64,000 nt of DNA, taken from assembly GCA_964620325.1 (NCBI GenBank), contig CAZUIM010000009.1, forward strand, positions 1-64,000, given 5' to 3'. Under the pieces are notes generated by a model. That model ran no database searches. It was not told where the DNA came from and saw only the letters and a program-made list of their open reading frames with translations. This stretch comes from CAZMYM01 sp964620325. Its GTDB lineage: Bacteria > Bipolaricaulota > Bipolaricaulia > UBA7950 > UBA9294. Shown here piece by piece: positions 33,257 to 41,963 of the stretch. How positions within the stretch are numbered: position 1 is the stretch's first letter; each line of letters starts with the position of its first letter. Both the position numbers and the translations under genes were made by a program.

Positions 33257-34416
33257 GCGAACCGAGGAGACCGATCGAATCGCGGCTTCTCCGCGGTGTA
33301 CACGGCACGTTGACCGGTCTGAGCCCGGCACTCGAATCGCTCCTCGCCGCCGTGGTCGGCCTGCTGATCGGAGCGATCCTGATGTACATCTGGGGGTTCA
33401 ACCCCTGGAAGGCGTACATCGCTCTGTTCAAGGGAGCCTACGGCGGTCTGTACGAGATCTCCAGCTCGCTCTCCCGCGGAACGCCGCTGATTCTGACCGC
33501 GCTGACGTTCTCGATCTGCCTCCGCGCCGGGATGTTCAACATCGGAGCCGAGGGGCAGCTGTTCGTCGGGGCGACCGCGTCGATCCTCGTCGCTTACATG
33601 GCCCTCCCGACGCCGCTCGGGCAGATCGTCGGGCTGATTCTCGCCGCGATCGCCGGTGCCGCGTGGAGCCTCGTTCCGGCGTTCCTCAAGATCACGCGCG
33701 GCGTCAGCGAGGTCATCTCGACGATCATGTTCAACTGGATCGCGCGGTGGCTCGTCCTCTATCTGACCATCTTTCTCCTTCGGGACCCGGTCCGTGCGGA
33801 GAAGACAGTCTCCATCCCGGTCGCCGCTCGGTTCCCGGTGATGGTCCGGGGGACCGATCTCTCCTACTCGATCTTCGTCTCCATCGCATTCGCCCTCGCC
33901 ATCTACTTCATCCTCTGGCACACGACCGTCGGCTACGAGGTTCGCGCGGCCGGACTGAACCCGACAGCGGCGAGGTACGGAGGGATCCGGAACAAGCGGA
34001 CGATGTTCCTGAGCTTTGTCCTCGGTGGAGTCGCCGCCGGCCTGGCCGGGGCGACGATCACGATGGGACTCCCGCCGACCTACGCCATCTACGGCGGTGC
34101 CGCGATGCCGCAATTGACGAACGTCGGATTCGACGGGATGGCCGTCGCGATGGTCGGACGGAATCATCCGATCGGCATCATCATCGCCGCCATCTTCTTC
34201 GGTGGGCTCACCGCCGGTGGACGGGTAATGCAATTCTACGGCTCGAATCCCGTTCCGCTCGAGATCGTCCGCGTTGTCATGGGCGCGATCGTGCTCGCCA
34301 TGTCGATCCCCGAACTGATCCGGATCTTCCCGGCCGTCAAGAAGCAAGGCGTGGAGTTCGCCTCCCTGGTCAAACGCCTGACCCGCAGAGCTCCGAAAGA
34401 AGGGGAGGAAGCATGA
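33253..34416 (+). CDS. Nucleoside ABC importer permease 1 (NupP/YufP-like)
   Basis: A 387-residue membrane subunit of the BPD_transp_2 family. Segments include LTFSICLRAGMFNIGAEGQL, a diagnostic motif of this importer class, and the coupling region VRAAGLNPTAARYGGIRNKR. It forms a heterodimer with the next gene. The start overlaps the ATPase stop and the stop overlaps the next start, both as ATGA. Confidence 0.94.
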   Translation: MSEPRRPIESRLLRGVHGTLTGLSPALESLLAAVVGLLIGAILMYIWGFNPWKAYIALFKGAYGGLYEISSSLSRGTPLILTALTFSICLRAGMFNIGAEGQLFVGATASILVAYMALPTPLGQIVGLILAAIAGAAWSLVPAFLKITRGVSEVISTIMFNWIARWLVLYLTIFLLRDPVRAEKTVSIPVAARFPVMVRGTDLSYSIFVSIAFALAIYFILWHTTVGYEVRAAGLNPTAARYGGIRNKRTMFLSFVLGGVAAGLAGATITMGLPPTYAIYGGAAMPQLTNVGFDGMAVAMVGRNHPIGIIIAAIFFGGLTAGGRVMQFYGSNPVPLEIVRVVMGAIVLAMSIPELIRIFPAVKKQGVEFASLVKRLTRRAPKEGEEA

Positions 34417-35306
34417 GCCTGAACGACATCCTGAGTCTGCTACGAATTTCGCTGCACGCCATGGTCCCGCTGGCGCTCACCGCCGTCGGCGAGATCATCG
34501 GCGAGACGGCGGGGCTGTTCAACATCGGACTCGAGGGGATCCTCCTCATGAGCGCCTTCACCGCCGTCCTCGGAGCCAAGGCCGGAGGGCCGGTCGTCGG
34601 CCTTCTCGTCGGAATGGGCGTCGGTGCGTTCGTCGGCCTCCTCTTCTCGGTGATCAACACGTACTGGAAGGGAACCCAGATGGTTACAGGGATCGGGATC
34701 AACCTCTTCGCGATGGGTTTCGTCGCGTTCGGATTGATCCAGCTCGGTGCTCCGGGGTTCCACGACGTGCCGAAGGCGGCCGAACTCGCCAAGCTGCGCA
34801 CCCCGATGGGGGCGATGAGCCCGATGATCCTCGTCGCAATCGTCCTGCCGTTCCTCGTCTTCTGGTTCCTCAAGCGGACCCGAGCCGGATTGATGCTCAA
34901 GGCGGCCGGTGAGGCCCCGGAGGCGGCCGACGTCGCCGGGATCAACGTCAACCGGATTCGCCTGTACGCCACGACGTTCGGCGGACTCCTCGCCGGGCTC
35001 GGCGGCGCCTACATGAGTGTCGCGTGGATGGGGCTCGTCACCAAGGATCTCTCCGCCGGCCGCGGCTTCATCTCTCTCGCCTGCGTCGTCTTCAGCGGAC
35101 TGAATCCGCTCCTCGCCCTTCTCGCGAGCTTCATCTTTGGCCTCTTCCAGGGAATCGCCGAATGGGTGAAGACGCTTCCGTCGAAGCCGATTCCGGGACA
35201 GTTCGTCTCGATGCTTCCGTACATCGTCACGCTGCTCGTCGTCTCGGGGGCGATCGGCCGCGTACGATTCCCGAAATCGCTCGGGACCCCGTACAAACGC
35301 GAGTAG
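34413..35306 (+). CDS. Nucleoside ABC importer permease 2 (NupQ/YufQ-like)
   Basis: A 297-residue membrane subunit that pairs with permease 1. Landmarks are LTAVGEIIGETAGLFNIGLE at the N-terminus, AAGEAPEAADVAGINVNRIR as coupling segment, and GRGFISLACVVFSGLNPLLA. The true start is the ATG at 34413 overlapping the previous stop; an open frame extending back to 33663 only shadows permease 1. Confidence 0.94.
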   Translation: MSLNDILSLLRISLHAMVPLALTAVGEIIGETAGLFNIGLEGILLMSAFTAVLGAKAGGPVVGLLVGMGVGAFVGLLFSVINTYWKGTQMVTGIGINLFAMGFVAFGLIQLGAPGFHDVPKAAELAKLRTPMGAMSPMILVAIVLPFLVFWFLKRTRAGLMLKAAGEAPEAADVAGINVNRIRLYATTFGGLLAGLGGAYMSVAWMGLVTKDLSAGRGFISLACVVFSGLNPLLALLASFIFGLFQGIAEWVKTLPSKPIPGQFVSMLPYIVTLLVVSGAIGRVRFPKSLGTPYKRE

Positions 35307-35314
35307 CGTCTGCT

Positions 35315-35343
35315 TTGACTACCGCACCTGTAGAACCTATGAT
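35315..35343 (+). promoter_or_regulatory. Promoter of the phnD operon (TTGACT-17-TATGAT)
   Basis: TTGACT at 35315-35320 and TATGAT at 35338-35343 are spaced by 17 bp. The predicted start near 35350 leaves about 70 nt before phnD. No Pho box with recognisable direct repeats is evident. Confidence 0.8.
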
Positions 35344-35422
35344 AGCGTTATGAGGATCACATTGGGGCGTGGGGTGGCACGCACGCGTCCCGGAGGCTTC
35401 AGCGAGTCACAGGAGGTGCGCT

Positions 35423-36424
35423 ATGCGTAGGTTGCTGGCATTGACGTTGATTGCCGTCATGGCTCTCGGCGTCATCGGTTTCGCTCAGGTGGGAACGCGC
35501 GAGAACCCGATCAAGATGGTTCTAGTTCCGTCGACGCACGGCGAAGAGATCTTAGAGATCGGGCGACAGATTGCGGAGGCGCTGTTCGATTTGACCGGGC
35601 TGTACATCGAGGCGATCTTGCAGCCCGACTACGCCGCGATGGTTGAGACGTTCGGCACATCTGACGGCGATGTCTTCGGGATGCCGGCGAGTGTTCAGTA
35701 CCTCTCCATCTTCGAGCGGACCAACGGAGGCGTCACGCCGAGGCTGGCCTCCGTCCGATACGGTGCGACGACGTATCAGGCCGGTCTGTACGTCCGCCGA
35801 GACAGTGGGATCAACAGCGTTCTCGACTGCAACGGGAAGGTCTGGCTTGCCACGGATGAGCTTTCGACGTCTGGGAACGTGATCCCCAGCCTCGTCTTCG
35901 AATCGTGGGGTATCGTCCCCAGCGAGAAGGTCTTCACCGGCAGCCACGGCGCCGCGATCACCGCCCTCGTCGAGGGACAGGGCGACTTCGCGACTTGTTA
36001 CTACAGCCCGCCGGGCGCGCCGGACGGCGTGACCGACAGCTGGGAACTGGGAGATGACCTCGAGCGATGGCTCTGGGATCCGTATAACAATGCTCTGTAC
36101 GCCGAGGATCTGCTCGGGAGCCTGAGGGATGTGCGAGGATCGATCGACGACATCTACTCGCTCGACACGTTGATCGGCGACTTCAAGTGCGTTGCGCTGA
36201 TCGGCGGGAACATCCCGAACGACTGCGTTGCCTTCGGACCGAAATTCGACGAAGACATGATGGATGCGATCGTGCAGGCGATCAAGGATCACATCGCGAC
36301 CGACGAGGGACTCGCCCTCTGGAACAGCGACAAGTTCTACGAGTGGACCGAGGTCGCAGATATCGACGACAGCTACTACGACACGCTCCGCGTAGCGATC
36401 GGTATGCCGGTCCCGGATCGGTAG
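35423..36424 (+). CDS. phnD: Phosphonate/phosphite-type ABC importer binding protein PhnD
   Basis: A 333-residue exported binding protein. The ATG at 35423 has AGGAGGTG just upstream and opens a signal peptide (MRRLLALTLIAVMALGVIG). The mature part carries NPIKMVLVPSTHGEE, a PhnD-type opening, and GDVFGMPASVQYL, SGNVIPSLVFESWGI and GSHGAAITALVEGQGDFATC. PhnD proteins bind phosphonates, phosphite or phosphate esters; the exact ligand cannot be read here. No C-P lyase or phosphonatase genes are in the window. A terminator follows the stop. Confidence 0.9.
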   Translation: MRRLLALTLIAVMALGVIGFAQVGTRENPIKMVLVPSTHGEEILEIGRQIAEALFDLTGLYIEAILQPDYAAMVETFGTSDGDVFGMPASVQYLSIFERTNGGVTPRLASVRYGATTYQAGLYVRRDSGINSVLDCNGKVWLATDELSTSGNVIPSLVFESWGIVPSEKVFTGSHGAAITALVEGQGDFATCYYSPPGAPDGVTDSWELGDDLERWLWDPYNNALYAEDLLGSLRDVRGSIDDIYSLDTLIGDFKCVALIGGNIPNDCVAFGPKFDEDMMDAIVQAIKDHIATDEGLALWNSDKFYEWTEVADIDDSYYDTLRVAIGMPVPDR

Positions 36425-36452
36425 GATCCTCTATGCAGGGAGGATAGTCAGA

Positions 36453-36487
36453 GCGCGGGAGGCCTCGTCCTCCCGCGCCTTCTTCTG
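36453..36487 (+). terminator. Attenuating terminator between phnD and phnC
   Basis: GCGCGGGAGG (36453-36462) and CCTCCCGCGC (36469-36478) form a perfect 10-bp stem with loop CCTCGT, followed by CTTCTTCTG. Flanking AGTCAGA and TTCTGACT can extend the structure. As in the BMP operon it sits directly after the binding-protein gene, and the two loops are nearly identical (CCTCGC, CCTCGT). Confidence 0.8.
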
Positions 36488-36508
36488 ACTGCCCTCTGGA
36501 AGGGAATC

Positions 36509-37279
36509 ATGGAACCGCTACTGCGGATCGAGAACCTAACGAAGGTCTACGAGCGAGGGGATGTTGTCGCGCTGGATGACGTCAGCTTCACCGTCGAACG
36601 GGGCGAGTTCCTCGTTCTCATCGGCCTGTCCGGCTCCGGGAAGTCGACGCTCCTGCGCTGCGTCAACCGGTTGGTGGAACCGACGGCGGGCCGGGTGATC
36701 TTCGACGGCATCGATGTGACCGCCGCGAAACCGAGGGAACTGCGCCAACTCCGGCGGCGGATGGCGATGATTTTCCAGCATTTCAACCTCGTGAAGCGAT
36801 CGATGGTTCTTACGAACGTTCTGTCGGGGCGTCTTGGCTACGCGAACCCATGGCTCTCCGCTGCAAGGAGGTTCGCTGCACCAGACATCGAGCTCGCCAT
36901 GGCAAACCTGAAACGGGTCGGCATTCCCGAGCAAGCGTACAAGCGGGCCGATGAGCTTTCGGGCGGACAGCAGCAACGGGTCGGGATCGCGAGAGCTCTG
37001 ATGCAGACGCCTGACTTGCTGATGGCCGATGAGCCGGTGTCCGCACTCGATCCGGCGACGTCCCACTCCGTGATGCAGTACACCGAGGAGATGAACCAGC
37101 AGGACGGGGTTACTGTCATTGCCAGCTTGCACTTCCTCGGGCTCGCGCGGAGGTACGGAACGCGGATCCTTGCGCTCAAAGACGGGAAGATCGTCTTCGA
37201 AGGAACGCCTGAGGAGATCGACCAGGCGAAGTTCCGGGAGATCTACGGGGAAGAGGCCGAGGAAGTTGAGGTTCGGTAG
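36509..37279 (+). CDS. phnC: Phosphonate-type ABC importer ATP-binding protein PhnC
   Basis: A 256-residue ATPase with Walker A GLSGSGKSTLLR, the PhnC-type FQHFNLVKRSMVLTNVLSGR Q-loop region, signature LSGGQQQRVGIARAL and Walker B LLMADEPVSALDP. It energises the PhnE permease pair. The start codon follows phnD by 84 bp and the 3' end overlaps phnE by 14 bp. Confidence 0.96.
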   Translation: MEPLLRIENLTKVYERGDVVALDDVSFTVERGEFLVLIGLSGSGKSTLLRCVNRLVEPTAGRVIFDGIDVTAAKPRELRQLRRRMAMIFQHFNLVKRSMVLTNVLSGRLGYANPWLSAARRFAAPDIELAMANLKRVGIPEQAYKRADELSGGQQQRVGIARALMQTPDLLMADEPVSALDPATSHSVMQYTEEMNQQDGVTVIASLHFLGLARRYGTRILALKDGKIVFEGTPEEIDQAKFREIYGEEAEEVEVR

Positions 37280-38585
37280 AGGAAACCGGCGGAAGAGAAC
37301 TCGCTCCACGGCGGGGCGGATTCGTACCATTCTGATGGCCTTCGTCGCCGACTGGATGATGTGGGGCTACCTGGCCTACGCGGCGATGTACCTGCTCAAT
37401 GAGTACTGGTACACATGGTACGTGGACTGGTATGGGACACTCACCCTCCCACCGTGGGGGTGGCCTCTGGTCGTCATCGCGACCTTCGAACTGGCGGTCC
37501 TTGGACAGGTCTTCGGTCAGACCCCGGGTCTGTCGCTGTTCGGTCTCCGCTTGCTCGACGGACAGCTTCACTCGCCATCTCCGTCCCGGCGGTTCAACTA
37601 CTACGTCCGTTGGCACATCGAACCACTGCTGAAGCTGCTCCTCAGACGCTCACGGCGTGACGCGCAGAGCACGGATCAGAATCGAGCGAGACTCGTTCTG
37701 GTCGATGAAGTGAAGGAGCAGCTGCCGGCGGCGAAGCCGCGGAAATGGTACAAGACGCACCGCGGCATCATGGTCGTCACCCTACTCGTCGCGACCTTCT
37801 GGGTCGGCTGGATGGTCACGGAGATCGACATCGGCGCGCTCGTTCAGGATGCACCTCGCTCGGGATACATGTGGAAGGCGCTCTTCACGCCTTCGTTCGA
37901 GCACTTGGTAGTACCGGAGCCTGTGATCGCCCGAGAGAACCCGAGCATGGCGCCGATCCAGACGACGATCCTCGGAGGAATCATCGAGTCCGTCTTCATG
38001 GCGCTGTTGGCGACCGTCGTTGGCGCTCTGATTGCATTCCCGCTCAGCTTCCTGGGAGCACGGAACATCATGGGGTTCGGACCGGTGGGGTGGGGGATCT
38101 ACGCCGTGATGAGGGCCTTCTTCAATATCTTCCGCTCCATCGAGTCGATCCTCTGGGCGATCATCTTCGGAATCTGGGTTGGCTTCGGCCCGTTTGCCGG
38201 ATCCCTTGCCCTGATGCTGCATACGATTGCCGCACTGGGGAAGCTCTTCTCCGAGCAAGTGGAGAGCGTCGACGCCGGGCCGCTGGAGGCGATCGCGGCG
38301 ACCGGCGCCCGTCGATGGCAGGTCGTCGTGTACGGCGTGATCCCCCAGATCACCCCGTCCTATCTCGCCTTCTCCTTGTACCGTTGGGACATCAACGTGC
38401 GCATGTCGACGGTGATTTCGTTGATGGGGGGCGGAGGGATCGGGAGATTCCTCTTCTTCTACAAGAACAGTGTTGGATTCATTGCCAACAACTGGAACCA
38501 GGTCGGCGCCGTCGTCTGGACGATTGTCGCCGTCGTTTGGACGCTGGACTACATCAGCGGCCGTGTAAGGGAGCGGATCACGTAG
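37266..38585 (+). CDS. phnE: PhnE permease with N-terminal RDD-like domain (copy 1)
   Basis: About 439 residues. The C-terminal 270 residues are a classic PhnE permease with the coupling EAA loop (DAGPLEAIAATGARRWQVVV), LYRWDINVRMSTVISLMGGG, and GFGPFAGSLALMLHTIAALG. The N-terminal ~150 residues are not part of normal PhnE: they carry two hydrophobic helices (FVADWMMWGYLAYAAMYLL and the next), then FGQTPGLSLFGLRLLDGQ, which is the RDD family pattern G-x-[ST]-x-G-x-x-x-L-x-x-[LV]-R-[LV]-x-D. I start at TTG 37266 (GAGG upstream), whose basic N-terminus matches copy 2; ATG 37335 is possible. Confidence 0.85.
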   Translation: MRFGRGNRRKRTRSTAGRIRTILMAFVADWMMWGYLAYAAMYLLNEYWYTWYVDWYGTLTLPPWGWPLVVIATFELAVLGQVFGQTPGLSLFGLRLLDGQLHSPSPSRRFNYYVRWHIEPLLKLLLRRSRRDAQSTDQNRARLVLVDEVKEQLPAAKPRKWYKTHRGIMVVTLLVATFWVGWMVTEIDIGALVQDAPRSGYMWKALFTPSFEHLVVPEPVIARENPSMAPIQTTILGGIIESVFMALLATVVGALIAFPLSFLGARNIMGFGPVGWGIYAVMRAFFNIFRSIESILWAIIFGIWVGFGPFAGSLALMLHTIAALGKLFSEQVESVDAGPLEAIAATGARRWQVVVYGVIPQITPSYLAFSLYRWDINVRMSTVISLMGGGGIGRFLFFYKNSVGFIANNWNQVGAVVWTIVAVVWTLDYISGRVRERIT

Positions 38586-38589
38586 AGCC

Positions 38590-39828
38590 ATGGAAGAGCG
38601 CTACTACGCGGGATTCATGTCCAAGCAACCTGGCTGGATGAGAGGGGCGAAGTTCATTCGACGTCGCTTCTTCGCCTATGTCGTCGACGCGCTCGCGGTC
38701 GGCTATCTTGTGACCCTCGCATCCTTCTGTTTCAATGTCCTCGCGTACAACTTCAAGGACTTCGTTCTCCTCCCATGGTGGGTCCTGCTTCTCGTCGCAT
38801 TCGAGGTTGCCGTGCTCTGGGAGTGCTTCGGCACCTCGGTGGGAATGAAGTTGCTCGGGGTCCGGCTGGTCGATGCCGAAGAGAGAAGCTTGCCTCGTCG
38901 CCTGCTCGGCAGGAGCCTGCGGGTCGTCTTGTGGCATCTCTCGGCTCTGCCGCTTCTGGGGTTCCTCTTCTCCCCGGAGGAAGGACGTCGGGCTCTTCAC
39001 GATCGGGCCACGGGCCTGAGAATGGCGACAGCCGACGAACTTGGCCGTGACCTCCGTCCGTGGTACCGGAGAGGCTGGCTTCTCGCCACGCTTGTTCTGG
39101 TTGCGTCGACACTCCTCGCCGCGGCCCTCTACACCGAGGTCGACCTCATTGCCTTCTTCACTGGTGCGGGGAAGACGGGGAAGTGGTGGAAGGCTCTTCT
39201 CACACCGGATTGGTCTGTTTTTGTGAAGGGCTTTCGCTACCTGATCGTGACGATCTTCACGGCCTTCCTCGCGACGGCCTTCGCCGTTGCGGTTGCCGCC
39301 CCGCTGAGCTTCTTCGCGGCGAGGAACCTGGCAACCGGGTTCGGAAGACGGCTCGCCTACACGATCATCCGTGCCGTTCTGAGCGTGGTTCGGTCGATCG
39401 AGCCGATCGTGTGGGGAATCATCTTCATCGTCTGGGTCAAGGTGGGAGCGTTCCCGGGGATCCTCGCCTTGTTCGTACACTCCGTGGCGGACTTGACGAA
39501 GCTCTACTCCGAGAGGTTGGAGTCGATCGACCAAGGGCCGGTTGAGGCGGTCCGTGCGACAGGCGCCAGGCGGATACACGTCATCCTCTACGGGATCGTG
39601 CCGCAGATCATCAATCCGTACCTTTCGTTCACGATCTATCGGTGGGACATCAACGTGCGCATGGCGACGGTCATCGGGCTGATCGGGGTTCCGGTGATCG
39701 GGCAGCTTCTCTACCAATACACGCAGCTCTACAAGTTCCACAAAGTGGGAATGATGATGCTTCTCATCCTGGCGACCGTGTGGCTTATGGACTACCTGTC
39801 GGGTCGGCTCCGGGCACGCCTCGAATAG
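38590..39828 (+). CDS. phnE: PhnE permease with N-terminal RDD domain (copy 2)
   Basis: A 412-residue protein with the same architecture as copy 1. Residues about 18-145 form a full RDD domain (IRRRFFAYVVDALAVGYL, FGTSVGMKLLGVRLVD, then LHDRATGLRM), followed by a PhnE permease with DQGPVEAVRATGARRIHVIL and IYRWDINVRMATVIGLIG. It lacks the glycine-rich GAGGIG seen in most PhnE; GVPVIG stands there. Start is ATG 38590, 4 bp after the copy 1 stop. Two PhnE subunits are known to form heterodimers in some importers. The fusions suggest a shared specialised role for RDD. Confidence 0.88.
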   Translation: MEERYYAGFMSKQPGWMRGAKFIRRRFFAYVVDALAVGYLVTLASFCFNVLAYNFKDFVLLPWWVLLLVAFEVAVLWECFGTSVGMKLLGVRLVDAEERSLPRRLLGRSLRVVLWHLSALPLLGFLFSPEEGRRALHDRATGLRMATADELGRDLRPWYRRGWLLATLVLVASTLLAAALYTEVDLIAFFTGAGKTGKWWKALLTPDWSVFVKGFRYLIVTIFTAFLATAFAVAVAAPLSFFAARNLATGFGRRLAYTIIRAVLSVVRSIEPIVWGIIFIVWVKVGAFPGILALFVHSVADLTKLYSERLESIDQGPVEAVRATGARRIHVILYGIVPQIINPYLSFTIYRWDINVRMATVIGLIGVPVIGQLLYQYTQLYKFHKVGMMMLLILATVWLMDYLSGRLRARLE

Positions 39829-39852
39829 ACAGTCCCTGCAAGACGCGTCTAC

Positions 39853-40062
39853 CTACCGGCCGGTCAACCCTTCGAGATACGCTTGGATCTCGTCCAAACC
39901 GTAGGTCGTCTTCATCGCCTTGTAGTCCTCGAGCCAGGCGTCCTTGATCGTGTCATCGCGCCGGATCTCGACGTCGGAGATCCCGAAGGCGCTCACCATC
40001 TTCTCCGCCTCTTCCTCGATTTGGCGATCCTTCACCCGGAACAGGAACCGCGGTATCTTCAT
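39853..40062 (-). CDS. Small protein of unknown function (69 aa)
   Basis: A 69-residue soluble, charged protein with GGGAGG 6 nt before its ATG at 40062. No motif is recognisable; it is predicted mainly helical with EEEAEKMVSAFGISD. It converges on the second phnE with 24 bp between stops. Confidence 0.7.
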   Translation of the reverse strand: MKIPRFLFRVKDRQIEEEAEKMVSAFGISDVEIRRDDTIKDAWLEDYKAMKTTYGLDEIQAYLEGLTGR

Positions 40063-40155
40063 CTCGATCCTCCCATTTCAACTGGAGTATAGCGATCCCC
40101 GGCGACCGCATCGACCGCCGCTCTTCCGAGGCAAGCCTCTCGCCCGCGGTCGCCG

Positions 40156-40184
40156 TTGAACCGGACGGACGGCGGACCTAGAAT
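40156..40184 (+). promoter_or_regulatory. Promoter of the nucleoside phosphorylase gene (TTGAAC-17-TAGAAT)
   Basis: TTGAAC at 40156-40161 and TAGAAT at 40179-40184 are 17 bp apart. Only 9 nt separate the -10 from the ATG, so the transcript should be leaderless. Confidence 0.75.
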
Positions 40185-40193
40185 CGATCCGTA

Positions 40194-41522
40194 ATGAATA
40201 CGGTTCCCATCATCGAGAAGAAGCGGGACGGCAGGGCGCTGACTCGCGAGGAGATCGAGCACTGGATCTCCGGCGTCGTCGCCGGAACGATCCCGTCATA
40301 TCAGTCCGCGGCTCTCCTCATGGCGATCCGCATCCGCGGGATGAACGACGAGGAGACGGCGATCCTGACCGACGCGATGGCGCGGTCTGGATCAGTCTTC
40401 ACCCCGGAGGATCTCGGCGGTTTCACCGTCGACAAGCACTCGACCGGAGGAGTTGGCGACACAACGACACTCGTGTTGGTTCCAATGCTCGCCGCCGCCG
40501 GCCTGACGATTGGGAAGCTCTCGGGGCGCGCGCTCGGACACACCGGCGGAACGATCGACAAGCTGGATTCGATCCCCGGATTCCGGACAGACCTCTCTCG
40601 GAGAGCCTTCCTGGATCAGATCCACAGAATCGGCTTCGCTCTCGCCGACCACACCGAGGACATGGTCCCGGCCGATCGGATCCTCTACGAGTTGCGCGAC
40701 GTCACCGGAACGGTCGACTCGCTCCCGCTCATCGTCGCCTCGATCATGTCCAAGAAGATCGCCGGAGGGGCTCAGGGGATCGTCATCGACGTCAAGACCG
40801 GTGCCGGCGCATTCCTCCCGGAGCTCGAGGCGTCGCGGAACCTGGCAAACGCGCTCGTCACGATCGGGGCCAGACTCGGGCGGAAGATGGCGGCGCTGAT
40901 CACCGACATGTCGCAACCGCTCGGGAGGATGGTCGGCAACGCGCTCGAGGTGCACGAAGCGATCGATACCCTCCACGGAAGCGGCCCGAAGGATCTCGCG
41001 ACCGTCTGCTGCGAGCTCGGCGCCGAGCTCCTGGTCTTCGCGGGGAAGGCCGTCGATCGCGACGACGCGATGGAGACGCTTGACCGTCTTCTCCTCGACG
41101 GACGCGCATTCGAGAAGTTGCGCCAACTCGTCTCGAGCCAGGGCGGAGACGTCACGTGTCTCGACGATCCTTCTCTTCTCCCGCGCGCTTCGCGGCAAGC
41201 CGAGGTCCGCAGCGGCGTTGCCGGAACGATCTCGTCGCTCGACGCTCTCGCGATCGGGCGGGCGGCGAACCTGCTCGGCGCCGGACGGAAGACTGCGGAG
41301 GATGACATCGATCCGGCCGTCGGCGTCGAACTGAAGAGGAAGATCGGTGACACCGTCGCAGCCGGCGAGGACCTCGCCCTCCTCCACGTCAACGACGAGC
41401 GCCGCCTCGAGGAAGCCCGTGCAATGATCGAGGCGGCATACACGATCGACGAAAGCGGAGACCGCCACGATCCTCCGCCACTCGTCGTCGACCGCATTTT
41501 CGGCGATCCGGCGAACGTCTAG
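40194..41522 (+). CDS. pdp: Pyrimidine-nucleoside/thymidine phosphorylase
   Basis: Cleaves pyrimidine nucleosides with phosphate to the free base and (deoxy)ribose 1-phosphate. The 442 residues begin IIEKKRDGRALTREEIEHWI; VDKHSTGGVGDTTTLVLVPM and KLSGRALGHTGGTIDKLDSI are the phosphate and nucleoside binding segments (canonical GRGLGHTGGT, here GRALGHTGGT). Domain layout is the usual alpha, alpha/beta and C-terminal beta-barrel. It probably works downstream of the nucleoside importer at 30-35 kb and next to cytidine deaminase. Confidence 0.93.
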   Translation: MNTVPIIEKKRDGRALTREEIEHWISGVVAGTIPSYQSAALLMAIRIRGMNDEETAILTDAMARSGSVFTPEDLGGFTVDKHSTGGVGDTTTLVLVPMLAAAGLTIGKLSGRALGHTGGTIDKLDSIPGFRTDLSRRAFLDQIHRIGFALADHTEDMVPADRILYELRDVTGTVDSLPLIVASIMSKKIAGGAQGIVIDVKTGAGAFLPELEASRNLANALVTIGARLGRKMAALITDMSQPLGRMVGNALEVHEAIDTLHGSGPKDLATVCCELGAELLVFAGKAVDRDDAMETLDRLLLDGRAFEKLRQLVSSQGGDVTCLDDPSLLPRASRQAEVRSGVAGTISSLDALAIGRAANLLGAGRKTAEDDIDPAVGVELKRKIGDTVAAGEDLALLHVNDERRLEEARAMIEAAYTIDESGDRHDPPPLVVDRIFGDPANV

Positions 41523-41585
41523 ACAGCAACGTTTGGCGTGGCGTCTGCGTGCGCGTTCCGAAGGTGCCTTGCCACTCGTTGTTCG

Positions 41586-41963
41586 CTAGAGAGTGAAGGC
41601 TTCGGGGAGGAGATCGCGGATCGTCGTCCGCCGGAACTGGCCGTCCGTGTTCCCCATCAGGATCTCGAGATCGGGAGCATGCTCGATCATCACCTGTCGA
41701 CAGGTGCCGCACGGTTGGCAGTATTCCCGGTCACAGGTGACCGCCAACTTGACGAAGTCCCTGTGTCCCTCGGAGATCGCCTTGAAGAAGGCCGTCCGCT
41801 CGGCGCAGATCGTCGATCCGAACGCCGCGTTCTCGATGTTCACCCCGGTGAAGACATTTCCGTCTGCGCAGAGAAGGGCCGCCCCGACCTTGAAACCGGA
41901 GTACGGAACGTATGCGCGTTCGCGGGCCTCATTCGCCCGCCGCATCAGCTCTCGATCGTCCAT
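41586..41963 (-). CDS. cdd: Cytidine deaminase
   Basis: A 125-residue zinc enzyme that deaminates cytidine and deoxycytidine to uridine. The catalytic signatures are GSTICAERTAFFKAI (zinc Cys and catalytic Glu) and CQPCGTCRQVMIEH with two zinc cysteines. The start at 41963 overlaps the preceding gene stop (ATGA). It is convergent with the phosphorylase gene, and both fit a nucleoside salvage function. Confidence 0.96.
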   Translation of the reverse strand: MDDRELMRRANEARERAYVPYSGFKVGAALLCADGNVFTGVNIENAAFGSTICAERTAFFKAISEGHRDFVKLAVTCDREYCQPCGTCRQVMIEHAPDLEILMGNTDGQFRRTTIRDLLPEAFTL

